In this document: piece after piece, positions 46,670 through 58,065 of the stretch
How positions within the stretch are numbered: position 1 is the first letter of the stretch
How the letters are laid out: each line of letters opens with the position of its first letter
Assembly: GCA_963920765.1 (NCBI GenBank)
Contig: OY987246.1
Location: 23,817,167 to 23,881,166 of the forward strand
Reading direction: 5' to 3'
Source: Ulota crispa
Lineage: Eukaryota; Streptophyta; Bryopsida; Orthotrichales; Orthotrichaceae
DNA length: 64,000 nt
Translations under genes and position numbers: made by a program
The notes under the pieces: model-generated
Database searches by the model: none
Seen by the model: only the letters and a program-made list of their open reading frames with translations
What the model was told of the DNA's origin: nothing

Positions 46670-48156
46670 TTAACCCCTAAAGTAAAAAGCTGAGTTTTTT
46701 TTTTTGGGCAACATAATGATTTTGGGCAGCTCACTTCAAATGAGTTTACTTTTTTATTTTTTTCTTTGAAATTGTCACACATGATGTGTCTAAGGAGTGG
46801 CTTTAAGGCAAGCCTCTCTAATTTGTGCATTCTATAAATAAATGCACAAATTAACAAATTAATTTCCAGGAGTATGCACAAATCAAGCCCACATTTCCTT
46901 TACTAAAAAAGACCTTATCAGCATGTGGGCATAAAAGCCAAGCGTGACGCAAATAATGAAGTTAACAAAGACCTCCCTCCAGTCTTGCCTCACCATTTAG
47001 TTTGTCTCCGACCTAAAGATTTGAGTTCTAATATCTAGAATTTTTGAGCACAGTTGCAATAGTCATGGGACAAGCATACCATTGCTCACATTGAGCAAGA
47101 TTTATGTGCCATCAAGGATGCCTACTCGAGTGAACTGGTTTTGATTGTATCATTGGATGGTTGCAACAACATTGCAACTTTGTTTCAAGAAGCTTGGAAG
47201 ATTGTTGAAGGTCGCTTGAGTCACTACACAACTTTTGTGGCGGCTTAACCACCATGTTTCCTAACATGGCCACAATTGAATCCAAATTCTGTTCTTCAAC
47301 TTTTGAAGGATGAGCATCATAAATTGTTGCTTGGCCTCTCGCTTGAGGGGGTGTTATAGTGCAAGCAGTTCCATGCCTTGTTACAATTAATTTGATATCA
47401 AATATGCGCATAACAAAGTTTAATTTGTAAATTTGTGACAATGCACAAATTAACTTTCATGATATGCACAAATTAGCTTAATTTGTTAATTTGTGAAAAT
47501 GCACAAATTAGAGAGGCATGCTTTAAGGTCCAATACTTTTCATAACTTTTGACTTCATGGTTCAAAAGTTATTACATGATATATAGTTTTCTTTGCTCGG
47601 CAAGCCGCCTAGGGAGCTCAAATTTTTATTTCAAAATTATATTTTTTGAGTTCATTTTTAAATTTGGTTCTTTAGATTAATATATGCATGGGAATTGGGA
47701 AGCTTTGAATCATACAATCTTGATTAATGAGATGAAAGTAATGAGGAGTTTTAGTTTGCAAGTAGGTATGGAGTCTCTCAAAACCATACCTACTTGCAAA
47801 CTAAAACTCCTCATAACTTTCATCTCATTAATCAAGATTGAATGATTGAAAGCTTCCCAAGCATATCAAAATCTAAAGAACCAAATTTAAAACAAAAAAC
47901 AAAAAAATGTAATATTTAAAGAGGATTTATGAGCTGCTCGGATTGCTAGCTAAGCAAAAAAACTACACATCATGCAATATCTTTTGAACCATGAAGTCAA
48001 AAGCTATGAAAATTGTTGGGCCTTATAGTTACTCCTTAGACACATCATGTGTGAAATTTTTTAAGAAAAATATGAAAACCCCATTTGTAGTGAGCTACCC
48101 AAATTTGCTATGTTGCCAAAAAAAAAAAAAACAATGTTCAAAGCTTTAGGGGTTAA
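46670..48156. mobile_element. TTAA-CCC foldback element T10 with a nested hAT-like element
   Basis: 1,487 bases, TTAACCCCTAAAGTAAAAAG to AAAGCTTTAGGGGTTAA. Its two halves fold on each other: CATACCTACTTGCAAACTAA and its complement meet near 47,780, and the outer arms (CACATGATGTGTCTAAGGAG and complement) continue outward. The left arm is split by a 712-base insertion at 46,809-47,520. The element at the window's right edge (63,299) is the same family. Non-coding apart from the insert. Confidence 0.8.
46809..47520. mobile_element. hAT-like element nested in T10
   Basis: 712 bases with an 8-base duplication CTTTAAGG on both sides (46,801-46,808, 47,521-47,528) and ends CAAGCCTCTCTAATTTGTGC and (right, reverse-complemented) CATGCCTCTCTAATTTGTGC. 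An 8-base duplication and CA..TG ends are typical of hAT. On the plus strand, near 47,140-47,370, broken frames read LTTMFPNMATIES and KDEHHKLLLGLSLEGVL, which resemble a motif I associate with plant hAT-type transposase relatives; stops and a frame change interrupt it. A dead, internally deleted copy. Confidence 0.78.
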
Positions 48157-49092
48157 ACAATAATATGGAAATATATATATATAGTTATTATGTATCCCTT
48201 GCTCTTGTATGGTGCCACTAAATGCAAAACCATGTGTGTGCTAATCCCTTCTCTTCCTTTACTCCTAGTTGTAACGTAATGACCTATTTTCCTACTGTAG
48301 GATTTTTATTATGATGTATTTTAGAATTAAACACTAATTTTGATACTAAATCTGCAAAAGATCATGCTTTTAAGTACCATTTCCAAGATTTTATACCATA
48401 TATTAACACGCATAACAATATTGACTTGAGACAAACCATAATGTCATCTATTGTAGCAAATTTGTTTACGTTTCAAACTCTCTTGCAGTTTTTTCAAATG
48501 ACTTCTATCAATCATCTAATCTATTCCATTTTGTCATACTTTGGTAATTTCAAATACCTCTCATATGTGATTGGATTGATAATGCCCAAACAATTGGTCA
48601 ACAACCATAGATTGGGCTTGCAACATGAGCTTCAAAATTGTGGGACAATCGGAAGTAATAAAACCTCTAGAGTAAAAGTAAGACTACACGTTTGGTTGAC
48701 GCTTCAAGGCATATATGGAATTATTGTCATATACCTTCAAGGCTTCAACTTTGCAACAAAAAGTAGCTTCTAATTTTGACCAGCAAGACTTCCAATATCC
48801 AAATTCAATGCCGTTACGTACCAATTTATTTGTGAGATAATAGAACGTAAAATTCACCATGGCAAGAAGCCCCAAATACAATGACTAAAATAGAGAAAGA
48901 TTGTTATGAAATATTTTGACTCCATTGAACCATCAAAAACTCACAATTGTGGATTGTATGTAAAATAAAATTAAAAAAAAAAAAAAAAATCATGTGCAAT
49001 TGCAGCACACATGTTTTACATTATTCACATCTCTAGTGACTTTGTCGCTGTCACACTCTTCTTCATTGGTATCTATTTTTTGGAAATTGGAC

Positions 49093-49342
49093 AATGCTAT
49101 TTGTGAGCGTAAAACAATGAGCCACGAGTGGTGAGCCAAGATTCTATGAGCAGGAACCAATTCTAAACTCAAAATAGATGAAAAGTTTCAAAAAATGACA
49201 ATTCTTCAAAAATTAAAATTTAAAAATGCACAATCATAGGCCCCTATGTACACGATTAACACGATTATAAGTAAAAATTAGTATTATGACCCAAAAAAAT
49301 CAAGCTCACAGCTCACAAACCTCCACTAACAATATAGCATTC
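49093..49342. mobile_element. MITE, GCTATTTNGTGAGC family, copy 2
   Basis: About 250 bases. Left end CAATGCTATTTGTGAGCG; right end reverse-complemented GAATGCTATATTGTTAGTGG. Inserted in the opposite orientation relative to the copy at 43,466, judged by AAAATGCACAATCATAGG against its complement. Confidence 0.62.
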
Positions 49343-49661
49343 CCCCATGAGCTACATGTCCTAAACCTTGTTTAGACCTCTACCCACTATCTTCCTCTCC
49401 AATGCTACCAAAATTCTCACCAAACCCGTGAACAATAATCTCTCCTATCAAAATCACCGTAGCTCTAGAAATTTCAAAAATTGTACAATTAACCCCAGTA
49501 CGCCAAGGTAGGGAAAAAATTTCTTGGCAGAAAATTCATCCAAATCTTACCTCAAATCACGAGTGTCGATCATAACACTAGAAAAATTCGGTGAAAAAAT
49601 GAACGAAGTCGCCAAATCTCTTCCCAAGTGAGCATCAAGTTCGTCAATGAAACTATCAATA

Positions 49662-50315
49662 TTAACCCCTAAATGCTCAAATGACCAGATTTGGGTCGTT
49701 ACTAAACTTTGAAGGTGAATAAAACCTTATCGGTTCACTATTTTTTGTATTATTTTATTCCATTATAAGTTTGTTTTGAAGCCTATTTTCAGTATCAAAA
49801 ATCTCATTTTGGAAATGAAAGTTGACCATTTTTCTACTCAAGGTTTTGTATAAGGGTGTCCACTGCAATCTTGAGTTTTCTAGTGTTGGAAGATCTTGAA
49901 GATGAGCCTCAAATACATTAGAGCTTGGAGAAAAATCCACATTAGAAATTCATTTAAAATATATATAGGAGTAAATTTTGAAAGCTGTAAATTGATTATG
50001 GTTAGACATGTAATGACCTTAAACCTCATATTTGTTTGGTGACCAACTTTTTAGTTTTGACATATGAAATGAGGATTGGAAAACTTCAAGTCACTTTTGC
50101 AGTTTTAACACCTTCATGATCAAGCAATATAATCTTTCAAACTGTAAGCGTTACTGTTGTGTTTTCTTTTCCATGTAATCTCTAACATGTTTCGTTTGAA
50201 TTTGTATGGTTACAATTGAATTTTTTTTAATGAAAATTATGAAAGGGTTGGTTGATTGTTCAGTTTCAAGAAAATGCTAGGAAGTTCAAAAAGGCCTTGG
50301 GCATTTAGGGGTTAA
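49662..50315. mobile_element. TTAA-CCC element T11 (uninterrupted reference copy)
   Basis: 654 bases. Left TTAACCCCTAAATGCTCAAA; right end reverse-complemented TTAACCCCTAAATGCCCAAG. It is collinear with 19,853-20,823 minus that copy's insert and with 44,455-45,106, so it defines the full length of this family. Non-coding. Confidence 0.82.
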
Positions 50316-50434
50316 TATACATAATGGATGAATGTGTATGTTGTTCATTCTCTCTAGTTCTATCCACTTGTTCCTTACTTGCTTGTATCGTGGGATGTGT
50401 GTCACTCAACCAACAAAAATACAAGAAATTAAGT

Positions 50435-51292
50435 GGAAATTACAAATGGGGGCATGAAAATGAAAAACATTACAAATAGGGGCACAGTTTCAAAATAATT
50501 ATAAATAGGGGCACAATTTCAAAATAATTTTGTAAATTTTTGTATTTTTTTTTGGTTTGGACATTGGTTGATTTGAATACATCACATTAAATGTTAGCTA
50601 ACTTCCAAAAAAATTAGAGGTCTCCAAAAATTGCCATCCTCATTACTAATTAAGATTCCTTTATTTATACTTGATTTGGAGAGGCCTTTAATTTTTTTGG
50701 AAGTTACTAACATTTAATGTGATGTATTTAAATCAATCAATGTCCAAACCAAAATAAGTTACAAAAACTTACAAATTATTTTGAAGTTGTGCCCTTATTT
50801 ATAATTAGGGAATTGATATGTGGACCCCCACCCTTTCAGTTACTGTACCACACCCCAAGGAAAATTTTAGATTTCTACCATCAAAAAGATGAATTTGAGA
50901 ATTTTGAATTCAGATTTGGACTTAGAGACCATGATTTTGTCTAGAGCCATAAAAAAGTTGCAATTCAACAACATCCAATGAAAAAATTTAGGTAGGGAGA
51001 AAAGTGTTACTTTTACTTTTGTTTGTAAAAAAAGATAAATATTTTCATTGGGTGTTGTTGAATTGCAACTTTTTATATGGTTCTAGATTAAATCATAGTC
51101 TTTGAGTCCAAATCTGAATTCCAAATTCTCAAATTCAACTTTTTGATGGTAGAAATCCAAAATTTTCCCTGAAGATGTGGTATAGTAATTGAAAGGGTGT
51201 GGTACACATATCAATTCCCTCATAATTATTTTGAAACTGTAACCCTATTTGTAGTACATATTTCATTTTCATGCCCCCATTTGTAATTTCCC
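50435..51292. mobile_element. Foldback element interrupted by a second foldback element
   Basis: The outer element begins GGAAATTACAAATGGGGGCA and ends with its complement. The arms also pair through AATAGGGGCACA-type repeats and TTAATGTGATGTATT. Its right arm is split by the 404-base element at 50,817-51,220, so its own length is about 450 bases. Confidence 0.82.
50817..51220. mobile_element. Foldback MITE, AGGGAATTGATATGTG family, copy 2
   Basis: 404 bases with the ends AGGGAATTGATATGTG and CACATATCAATTCCCT, the same as 12,676-13,098, and the same interior (CAGATTTGGACTTAGAGACC). ATAATT lies at 50,811-50,816 and 51,222-51,227, a 6-base duplication with one extra base on the right. Reading across the junction restores the outer arm TTTATAATTATTTTGAAAC, proving the nesting order. 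Confidence 0.88.
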
Positions 51293-51690
51293 AAAAAATT
51301 AGCCTTGGGCCAGGGACTCAGCTCCAGCCAATGCCTCAATTGACGTCTCTTCCCCCGGCTTGGAAAGCACTACCAGGGGCTCCGGTGGAATTGTGGAAGC
51401 GGGCCCACTGGCCTGGGTATGCCCCACATGGGAAGCAGCTCCCCCATGCACGCGTGCACCGGAGAGGAGGCGCTCTTGTGCCATTTGCCGCCCTACGAGC
51501 AGCTTAGGGCCACCGGACTTGGTCATGCGGGCTCCACCTGCCACGTGCCCTAAGGTTTTTGGATTTAGTAGATGCTCGGGAGTCAGGAGCCGGGACTTGC
51601 ATGGTTCCCGTGACCCCCCCTGCTCCCGCACCTGTTCTGCTATGCCGGCGACCCCGCATCCATCTTCCAACCCGCTGCCTCGTAGTTAAT
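51293..51690. other. GC-rich island of unknown origin
   Basis: About 400 bases of roughly 60% GC, immediately after the foldback element and surrounded by strongly AT-rich DNA. Both strands have open frames over 100 residues (plus 51,360-51,689; minus 51,299-51,670), a usual effect of high GC. I recognise no domain in either. It could be a captured gene fragment or part of another mobile element. Confidence 0.5.
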
Positions 51691-53120
51691 TTGTCGGTTT
51701 GGCAAACATTTGGTCGAAGTCAATGAAAAATGGTATGCCCTAGTGTTCGGGGAGAAATTTTACCCTCACGGGCTGAAATTTGGCATTTTCCAGTTTCAAC
51801 TGGATTTTCACTAACATGCTGGTTATTTTCTATAAAATTTTAAATTTCTACTGTAGTAATACTATATTTAGATTTTTTGGAAAAAAGGACCGGTTTACTA
51901 CCCGGTAATTTCAAATTTCAACTAGGTTTCTTACAATTTCAACTAGCTGCCACTACACTAACCGCTGGTTCTCCCCAAACCTTGGTATGTCCAACCTCAT
52001 GTTGGAGTTAGATGACATGCCATATGGTGAGATCAAAGTGGCAAAATCTCATTGTTTCTATAAACCAAGGTAAGAGTAACAATTTGTCCCCTTATTTTGG
52101 TGTTGTTCAAGGCCGGGTCACACCAAATGAAACCAATGTTTCAAACCAAAGGTTTCTAAAAAACAGGTGGTTGCATTTACATTGTCGTGTAAAAGTAGAT
52201 TCTTTGATTTATTGAGGCCCACTTTGTTGGTATATTCAAAAAAGTTGGTCTTGAGAATTCACAAACCGGTGTCTCAAACCTCCTGCCCTAGATTGGTGGA
52301 GAGGTTATCTTTAGTAGAACAAGAAAACTTAAAAAGTGATTATCCCCCATTTTTCCAAGAATACAAGTTCCTTCTTTCATCTGTTTCAAACCGTTGATTT
52401 TGGCTTGTGTGGCACCAGCATCAGTGTTATCCTCTAAAATTTTAGACTAAATTGGAGTTTCTAAATTCAAATCTACATTCAAAATTCTTATATTCAATCT
52501 CTTAATGATAAATATCTAAACTCTCACATTTTTTGACTAGTGAAAAAGCTAACATTTTCAACCCTAGCCCCATGTAACGGCATGCCATCTAACCTCAACC
52601 CTCAACGTGCCCCTAGTTCAACAAAAAAAAAAAACCCATAAAAGACTCATACTTTTGAACCCTAAATCCAATTCAAATAAGAAACGTAGTGTTGCATAAC
52701 TTGTACAGACCTCTCACACAAAAAAACATTTTGGTCAAAAATCCCATTGGTACAAGCTTGCCCAAAATCCGTTTTGTCCCTAGTAGGGACAACATGCTTT
52801 TAGGAGGTAGGAGAGGTAATGAAATTAAGTAACCCAATCCATAGAAGATGTTACCTTCTTGTTATCAAACAATAGAAACATGTTCTCCTAGAGTCATAAA
52901 TGTTCTTAATTTCACCTCAAGGTTCACTTCAAGAAAAATATAATATTTGAAAAAAATAGACGGGTACACTTTGTGCTTACTAAAAAACTCACCCTTGGAT
53001 TGCTTTTAGAACATAGCATTTGATTACTTTACGACCACGGAATTGCGCTTATTCATAATTTTCTAGACAAGCAATTCACTTGAGTGATCCATGATTTATT
53101 GCAAAAGTGCTCTTCACTCA
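51691..53120. other. Intergenic DNA with degenerate element ends
   Basis: A stretch at 52,735-52,805 (AAGCTTGCCCAAAATCCGTT) matches the right ends of the TTAA elements closing near 54,802 and 56,156, so a decayed TTAA element probably ends there. No gene recognised. Confidence 0.45.
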
Positions 53121-53890
53121 TTAACCCCTGAGCGCCCAAGCTGATTTCACCAAAATTAAGGTTTTTAGAGTCCGACAATTTTGATGCATTGTATCTCAGT
53201 TAATCAAATGATTTACAAAAAGTGATCATTGAAAATAGTGGAACACCTATTTAGAAAATGGCTTGCAAATTTTGGGAACAACTGATTGTGGGAGATGGGA
53301 GATTATAAAATTTCAAATAACATGTGATAACAAAATTTCAATTTTTGGTAGGTAGTTGCTATTTGATGATTTTTACAAAATTCTATAAGCCCTAGATTCA
53401 CCTTAAATTTTGTAAGCAGCAAGATTAGATGTGAATGAACACAATTGTAAATTATTGAAGATTGCACTTCTTTTTATGTCAAGTTTTAGGGCTTCAAATT
53501 GCTATTGAACGGAAAATAATGACCGACACAGTTGGTGACGGTTGCCATAATAAAGGTCTAGAACATGCTTAAGCCCTTGCCAACAGCTTTCCCGCTATCA
53601 CAAAGCTTACACAAGGAAGCTTGTAAGGGATATTGACTGGTTGCAACCTATAAAACGCTACTTGCCACCACGCCCCTGTTGCCCCGTACGGTGTTTTACC
53701 CAATCAAATATCTTGCAGCACTTGTACAACATTTGGCTTTCCTTTGCCATTACTCCATTGGTGTGGACAGTTTGAATGCCTTCATAATTGTAGTTTATAG
53801 CAAGATCAAAAAGTTAGACCCAGTGCCTCAAAACAAGGCTTTGAAATCATGGGAGGCAATATATGAGGCACTGGGGCACTCAAGGATTAA
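53121..53890. mobile_element. TTAA-CCC element T12
   Basis: 770 bases. Left TTAACCCCTGAGCGCCCAAG; right end GGGGCACTCAAGGATTAA. Uninterrupted relative of 36,787-38,212. Its right TTAA (53,887-53,890) is also the left TTAA of T13. Confidence 0.7.
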
Positions 53891-54802
53891 TCCCCAAACA
53901 CCCAAGGCCATTTTGTCTCAAGAAAAACACTAAAACCGCCCTTTTCAGATATGAGATCCTAAGATAAAAAAAATTATATTTTCTAAAAATTTGACCATAT
54001 AATCTTACACAAGACTCAAGCAAGAAGCTATATTGAAAATTTTATGAGTTTTAACTATATGGATTGAGAGATATGATCATTTGAAGTTAGAATATAGGGT
54101 TTTTTTGACCTCTGCCCAAAATTTTTAGACCCTTTTTACCACATTTTATGAACAATATTTGCAACATGAATGTTGTAGAGAGTTGTGCAACATGCTCAAA
54201 TCATGTTAGGCATATTTCCGCAAATTTTCAAGATCAACAAAGACATGGAACACACCCTATGTGGCCCTGCATTGCAAACATTTGCTTCAAGTTCATGCTA
54301 CATTGGGATTTTTTTGCAAACCAATTTTTTGAGGGCTGATTTTGAGTTACAAAAATCCAAATAGTAGCTTGTAAGACATTATTTACCTTTATTGACAACC
54401 ACAATTTTTTTGTTGAAAAAATGACCAAATCTCTAGTAGGTATTGCATTTTGAATACCATTTTATATACCATAAACAAGAATGTATGTATCTAGTACACT
54501 ATTGCTTTGAATGTACTCCAATGAAGGGTCATGCCTTCATTGGTTGCTTTTGAGAAAAGTCCATGAAAAATGGTCTGCCTAACTACCCATCGAAGTCTTG
54601 AACAAAAAAACCCTTAAAATTCCAATAATTTTTAACCATAATTTCAATTTCAAAAAAAAGTGTACTCACGCATTAGCCCTTGTAGAACTCTATTTTAGAA
54701 TAAAAAGTCCTTAAAAATTTATCAGAGCCCAATAGAACAGGCTTGCCCAAATTTAGTTTTGTCCTTTGTGACCCATGAAGACAATGGGCTTTTGGGGGTT
54801 AA
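53887..54802. mobile_element. TTAA-CCC element T13
   Basis: 916 bases. Left TTAATCCCCAAACACCCAAG; right end reverse-complemented TTAACCCCCAAAAGCCCATT. The interior (GGATTGAGAGATATGATCAT) is shared with 41,440-41,730 and 55,480-55,740. Non-coding. Confidence 0.7.
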
Positions 54803-54817
54803 AGACCAAGAGAGGAG

Positions 54818-55056
54818 AATACTATTTCATGAGCGGAAATCCATGAGTTGTGGGTTGGGATTTTTTGTTAAAATAATAAATTCCACATATAGTCATGTAC
54901 ATAGGACTTTATAATTGTGCATTTCAAAGTATTATCTCTAGAGAAACTTGTTGTTATTTGAATTGTTCCATTGATTTTGAGATGATAATCTATTCTTGCT
55001 CCCAAAAACTTGAATCCTTGCTCACGACTCACCGTTTTATGCTCACCAAATAGCGT
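54818..55056. mobile_element. MITE, GCTATTTNGTGAGC family, copy 3
   Basis: About 239 bases. Left end AATACTATTTCATGAGCGG; right end GCTCACCAAATAGCGTCG. Same orientation and interior (ATAATTGTGCATTTCAAAG) as the copy at 43,466-43,712. It lies only 15 bases beyond T13. Confidence 0.65.
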
Positions 55057-55369
55057 CGTCCGACCAAGAGATACTTTAAATTCCAAAAAATGTGAAGATG
55101 AGTTCCAAATTAAAGTCAAATGATTGACTTTTCAAACATAAATTATGACCCATGGACCATCTCCATGCAGTTGGAATTTGGATGCATGGAATCTACCAAT
55201 TCTTCTCAACAAATCTAAAAAAACCAAAATTAAATCAATTGTAAAATTAACCATAGAATGAAAGGTACTAAGTTATTACAATATTACCTTTTTCTCTACT
55301 TTTACAATGTTTAGTTCTTATCATAACAAATTTTAAGCATATTTTGTCATAATAATATTTTTTGAAGTT

Positions 55370-56156
55370 ATCTCGGTTCCTAAAGGACTAAGTGTATTTT
55401 TTCTTAAGAGAACATTCAAAATTGTCGTTTCTAGTCATTTGATCCCAAAAGTAAAAAGTATGTTTTTCCTATTTTGTAAAAATCCTACCCTATGATCTTA
55501 CACTGAATTTGTGCGAGAGGACATAATGAACGATTATTTTGTGAGGTGTGACTGTACAAATGGAAAGAGGTGATCGTTTGAAGTTAGTATAAATTTTTAG
55601 TTTTCATTTGCCCAAAATTCTGAATGCCTTACATTTGCAAGTTGTGAATAATTCTTGTACTGTGGGTGATGAAGAGATTTGTTCATCATGTTCTCAACCA
55701 TGTTAAGCATATTTCTACAAGTTTTCATGTCCAATGGTATTAGCAAAATTTTGAACCTTCTAGAGGGTCCCTAAAAATCTGTGTCGCTCTACATAACGGA
55801 GGTGAACGAATCAGTAAAAATAATAATAATAATAATACTAAAATTTCCGTGGCACATCATATGACACACTGCAAAGGTCAAAAATGGCAAATTTTGACAG
55901 TCAGAAATGGCAACTTTTTTATCTATATGCACATCTTTCAAGTGGAGGTAGGGGCCTTCTGGAGGGCTCAAAATTTTGCTAATGGAAACATGGAATACAC
56001 CCTCCATGGGCTTGCATTGCAAACACATGTTTGAAATTCACATCACATTGAGATTTTTTGCAAAATAATTCAACAAAATTGGTCAAAAATTCCAATAGCA
56101 CAAGTCTGCCCAAAATCCACTTTGTTCTCCAAAGGGACTTCATACTTTATGGATTA
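55370..56156. mobile_element. Degenerate TTAA-CCC element
   Basis: Interior and right end are homologous to T13 (GCCCAAAATCCACTTTGTTC, then CTTTATGGATTAA). The left end is decayed to CGGTTCCTAAAGGACTAAG with no TTAA. A TAA microsatellite (55,820-55,840) sits inside. Confidence 0.5.
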
Positions 56157-56243
56157 AAAAATTATGCTTTGAAATAGAAAGTTGGATTCAAGGTGAAATG
56201 AACATGTCCTCTATAAACTTTAGAGTAAGTGTAAAGAAAGATT

Positions 56244-56472
56244 TTAACCCTTGAACGGCCCAAAAGCCCTTTGCGGCCGTATGTGCGGTCATATGTACAG
56301 ACGTATTTGAGCTACTTTGAGGGCTTTTCAAAAAAAATGCACCCACCATCATACAATCCTCCAATATGTATGGTTCTAACACTTCATTTCCAGTTAATTC
56401 AAACTTCTAAATATTGACTGCAATTGTGTTTGGTACCATATCTCTAGAGCTCAAGAGCCCTTCAGTGGTTAA
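56244..56472. mobile_element. Short TTAA-CCC element T14
   Basis: 229 bases. Left TTAACCCTTGAACGGCCCAA; right end reverse-complemented TTAACCACTGAAGGGCTCTT. A small palindromic patch (GCCGTATGTGCGGTCATATG) follows the left end. The interior is not shared with the other elements. Confidence 0.55.
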
Positions 56473-57173
56473 AATCTATACCAAACAATTTCTAAAAACT
56501 AACACAACAATCTAATAACACACGGATGAAGAACTAAACTTTTATTTGCACGGCATCTACTTAAGTTCATTTATTGCTCAAAATTTAAACACTTGGATAT
56601 AAGGGATTAAAGAATACGACAATTATGAACAAAGTTTTGGTTTACACATCCCAATTCTAAAAGTGCTCAAGGATAAAATAACTCTAGCACACTTTTGAAA
56701 TCTTTGTTAGTAAAAATAAAAATCAATGCCTTTGGTGACGCGCATTGATCAACTCCATTCCTCCACCACCATGAAAGACCCCTCAACAAACACAAAAATT
56801 CATGTGCATACACATAGTATATACACTGGTGAATAATTGTCATTCGCTATCAACAAGAAATTTTAATTTGAGATTTTTAGTAGCTCACTAGAACCGCACT
56901 GATCTATTCTCCAAGTTCTTTGCTGGTCTCAAACGTAGTCAAGGTGTGAATTCATTCCAAATACAAGATAAATATCCCATATTGTATTGGTTGTAAAGGG
57001 CCTTTCAGTCGTTTAAGGGTTAAAGAGATTCAACTAAACAAGTAAAAAAATTTAGTGTTAGAGATGATTAATTACCTCGACTCCACTTGCTTACAATCAA
57101 GTTGGTTTGGGCTTCTACCTTGTAGCCCTAAACACAAGCTCCAATCGCCAACTTTTTTGCTAAATGTATTAAA

Positions 57174-57485
57174 CACTTAATATTGCATTTAGATTGCCCC
57201 ATCAACTAATTCCTTGACTTTTTAAAATATATAAAGACTTACTAATTCTACAATAACATTCATCAGTAATTACTACAATGAACAAATTTTAAAGGACCTA
57301 ATACTGATAACAACAAAGTTGCAAAAAAAATTAACAACTTTCATACTGTAAACCTTACAAAATCAAAAATATTTAGAGAGTTGCATACTTGCATATGCCT
57401 CAAAATGATCAAGCAATGAGTCATGTGGTAACTTTTAGGATAAGGCTGCCCGATTGTTGAGGCAACCTAAATGCAATAATTAGTA
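57174..57485. mobile_element. TA-type MITE, relative of 20,250-20,566
   Basis: About 312 bases. Left end CACTTAATATTGCATTTAGA with TTGCC; right end reverse-complemented ACTAATTATTGCATTTAGG with TTGCC. Interior words (ATGAGTCATGTGGTAACTTT) match the nested copy in T2. The outer boundaries are accurate to a few bases only. Confidence 0.6.
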
Positions 57486-58065
57486 TATAAATCTTCAACT
57501 CCAAAATGATGTATTAACAGTTTGAAAAGATTATAGGAAAGCCAAAGCTCTCGTGGGGGCTTGGTAATTGGTACACTGCATGTATGTGTTTGTGGGGCTA
57601 GGATGGAAAATCTCATTTCTTTTACTAAAGTAAGAATCTACTCTTATTCTTATTCTTATTTTGTAGTTGGTCAATTTCATCCCCTTTCCTTTCGAAGTTG
57701 TAGATTGAACCAGAGGCTCTGAATCTATGTATAAATTCAAAATTCCTAGATCGAATCCTCAGGTGGTCCTCAGGTGGTAAACATCTAAAGTCTTGTATAT
57801 CCACTAGGTGAAAAAGCTGAGCCACAGACGCGTCTGTACGGTCTGTGTAGCACTACATCATACCAAGCCGTCGTAGGGCAACCAACCTATAGCTGCGACT
57901 GGTGCTCAGGATTACTTTTTAAATAGTGTTTGTTGCTGTGACAGTTGGTTGGGTACACTCTCATTGTTTTTTTTTCGGGTGAAAATTTTCCAGTTCTGAT
58001 AGAGGGGATAGAGCTATGCGGCCTATGCCAGAGCAGTATCTTTCCTCGAAATATCTTCTAATGTA

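Noticed and set aside
51271-51689. Long frames on both strands of the GC-rich island
   Set aside because: High GC lowers stop frequency; no recognised domain, and the two strands cannot both be coding.
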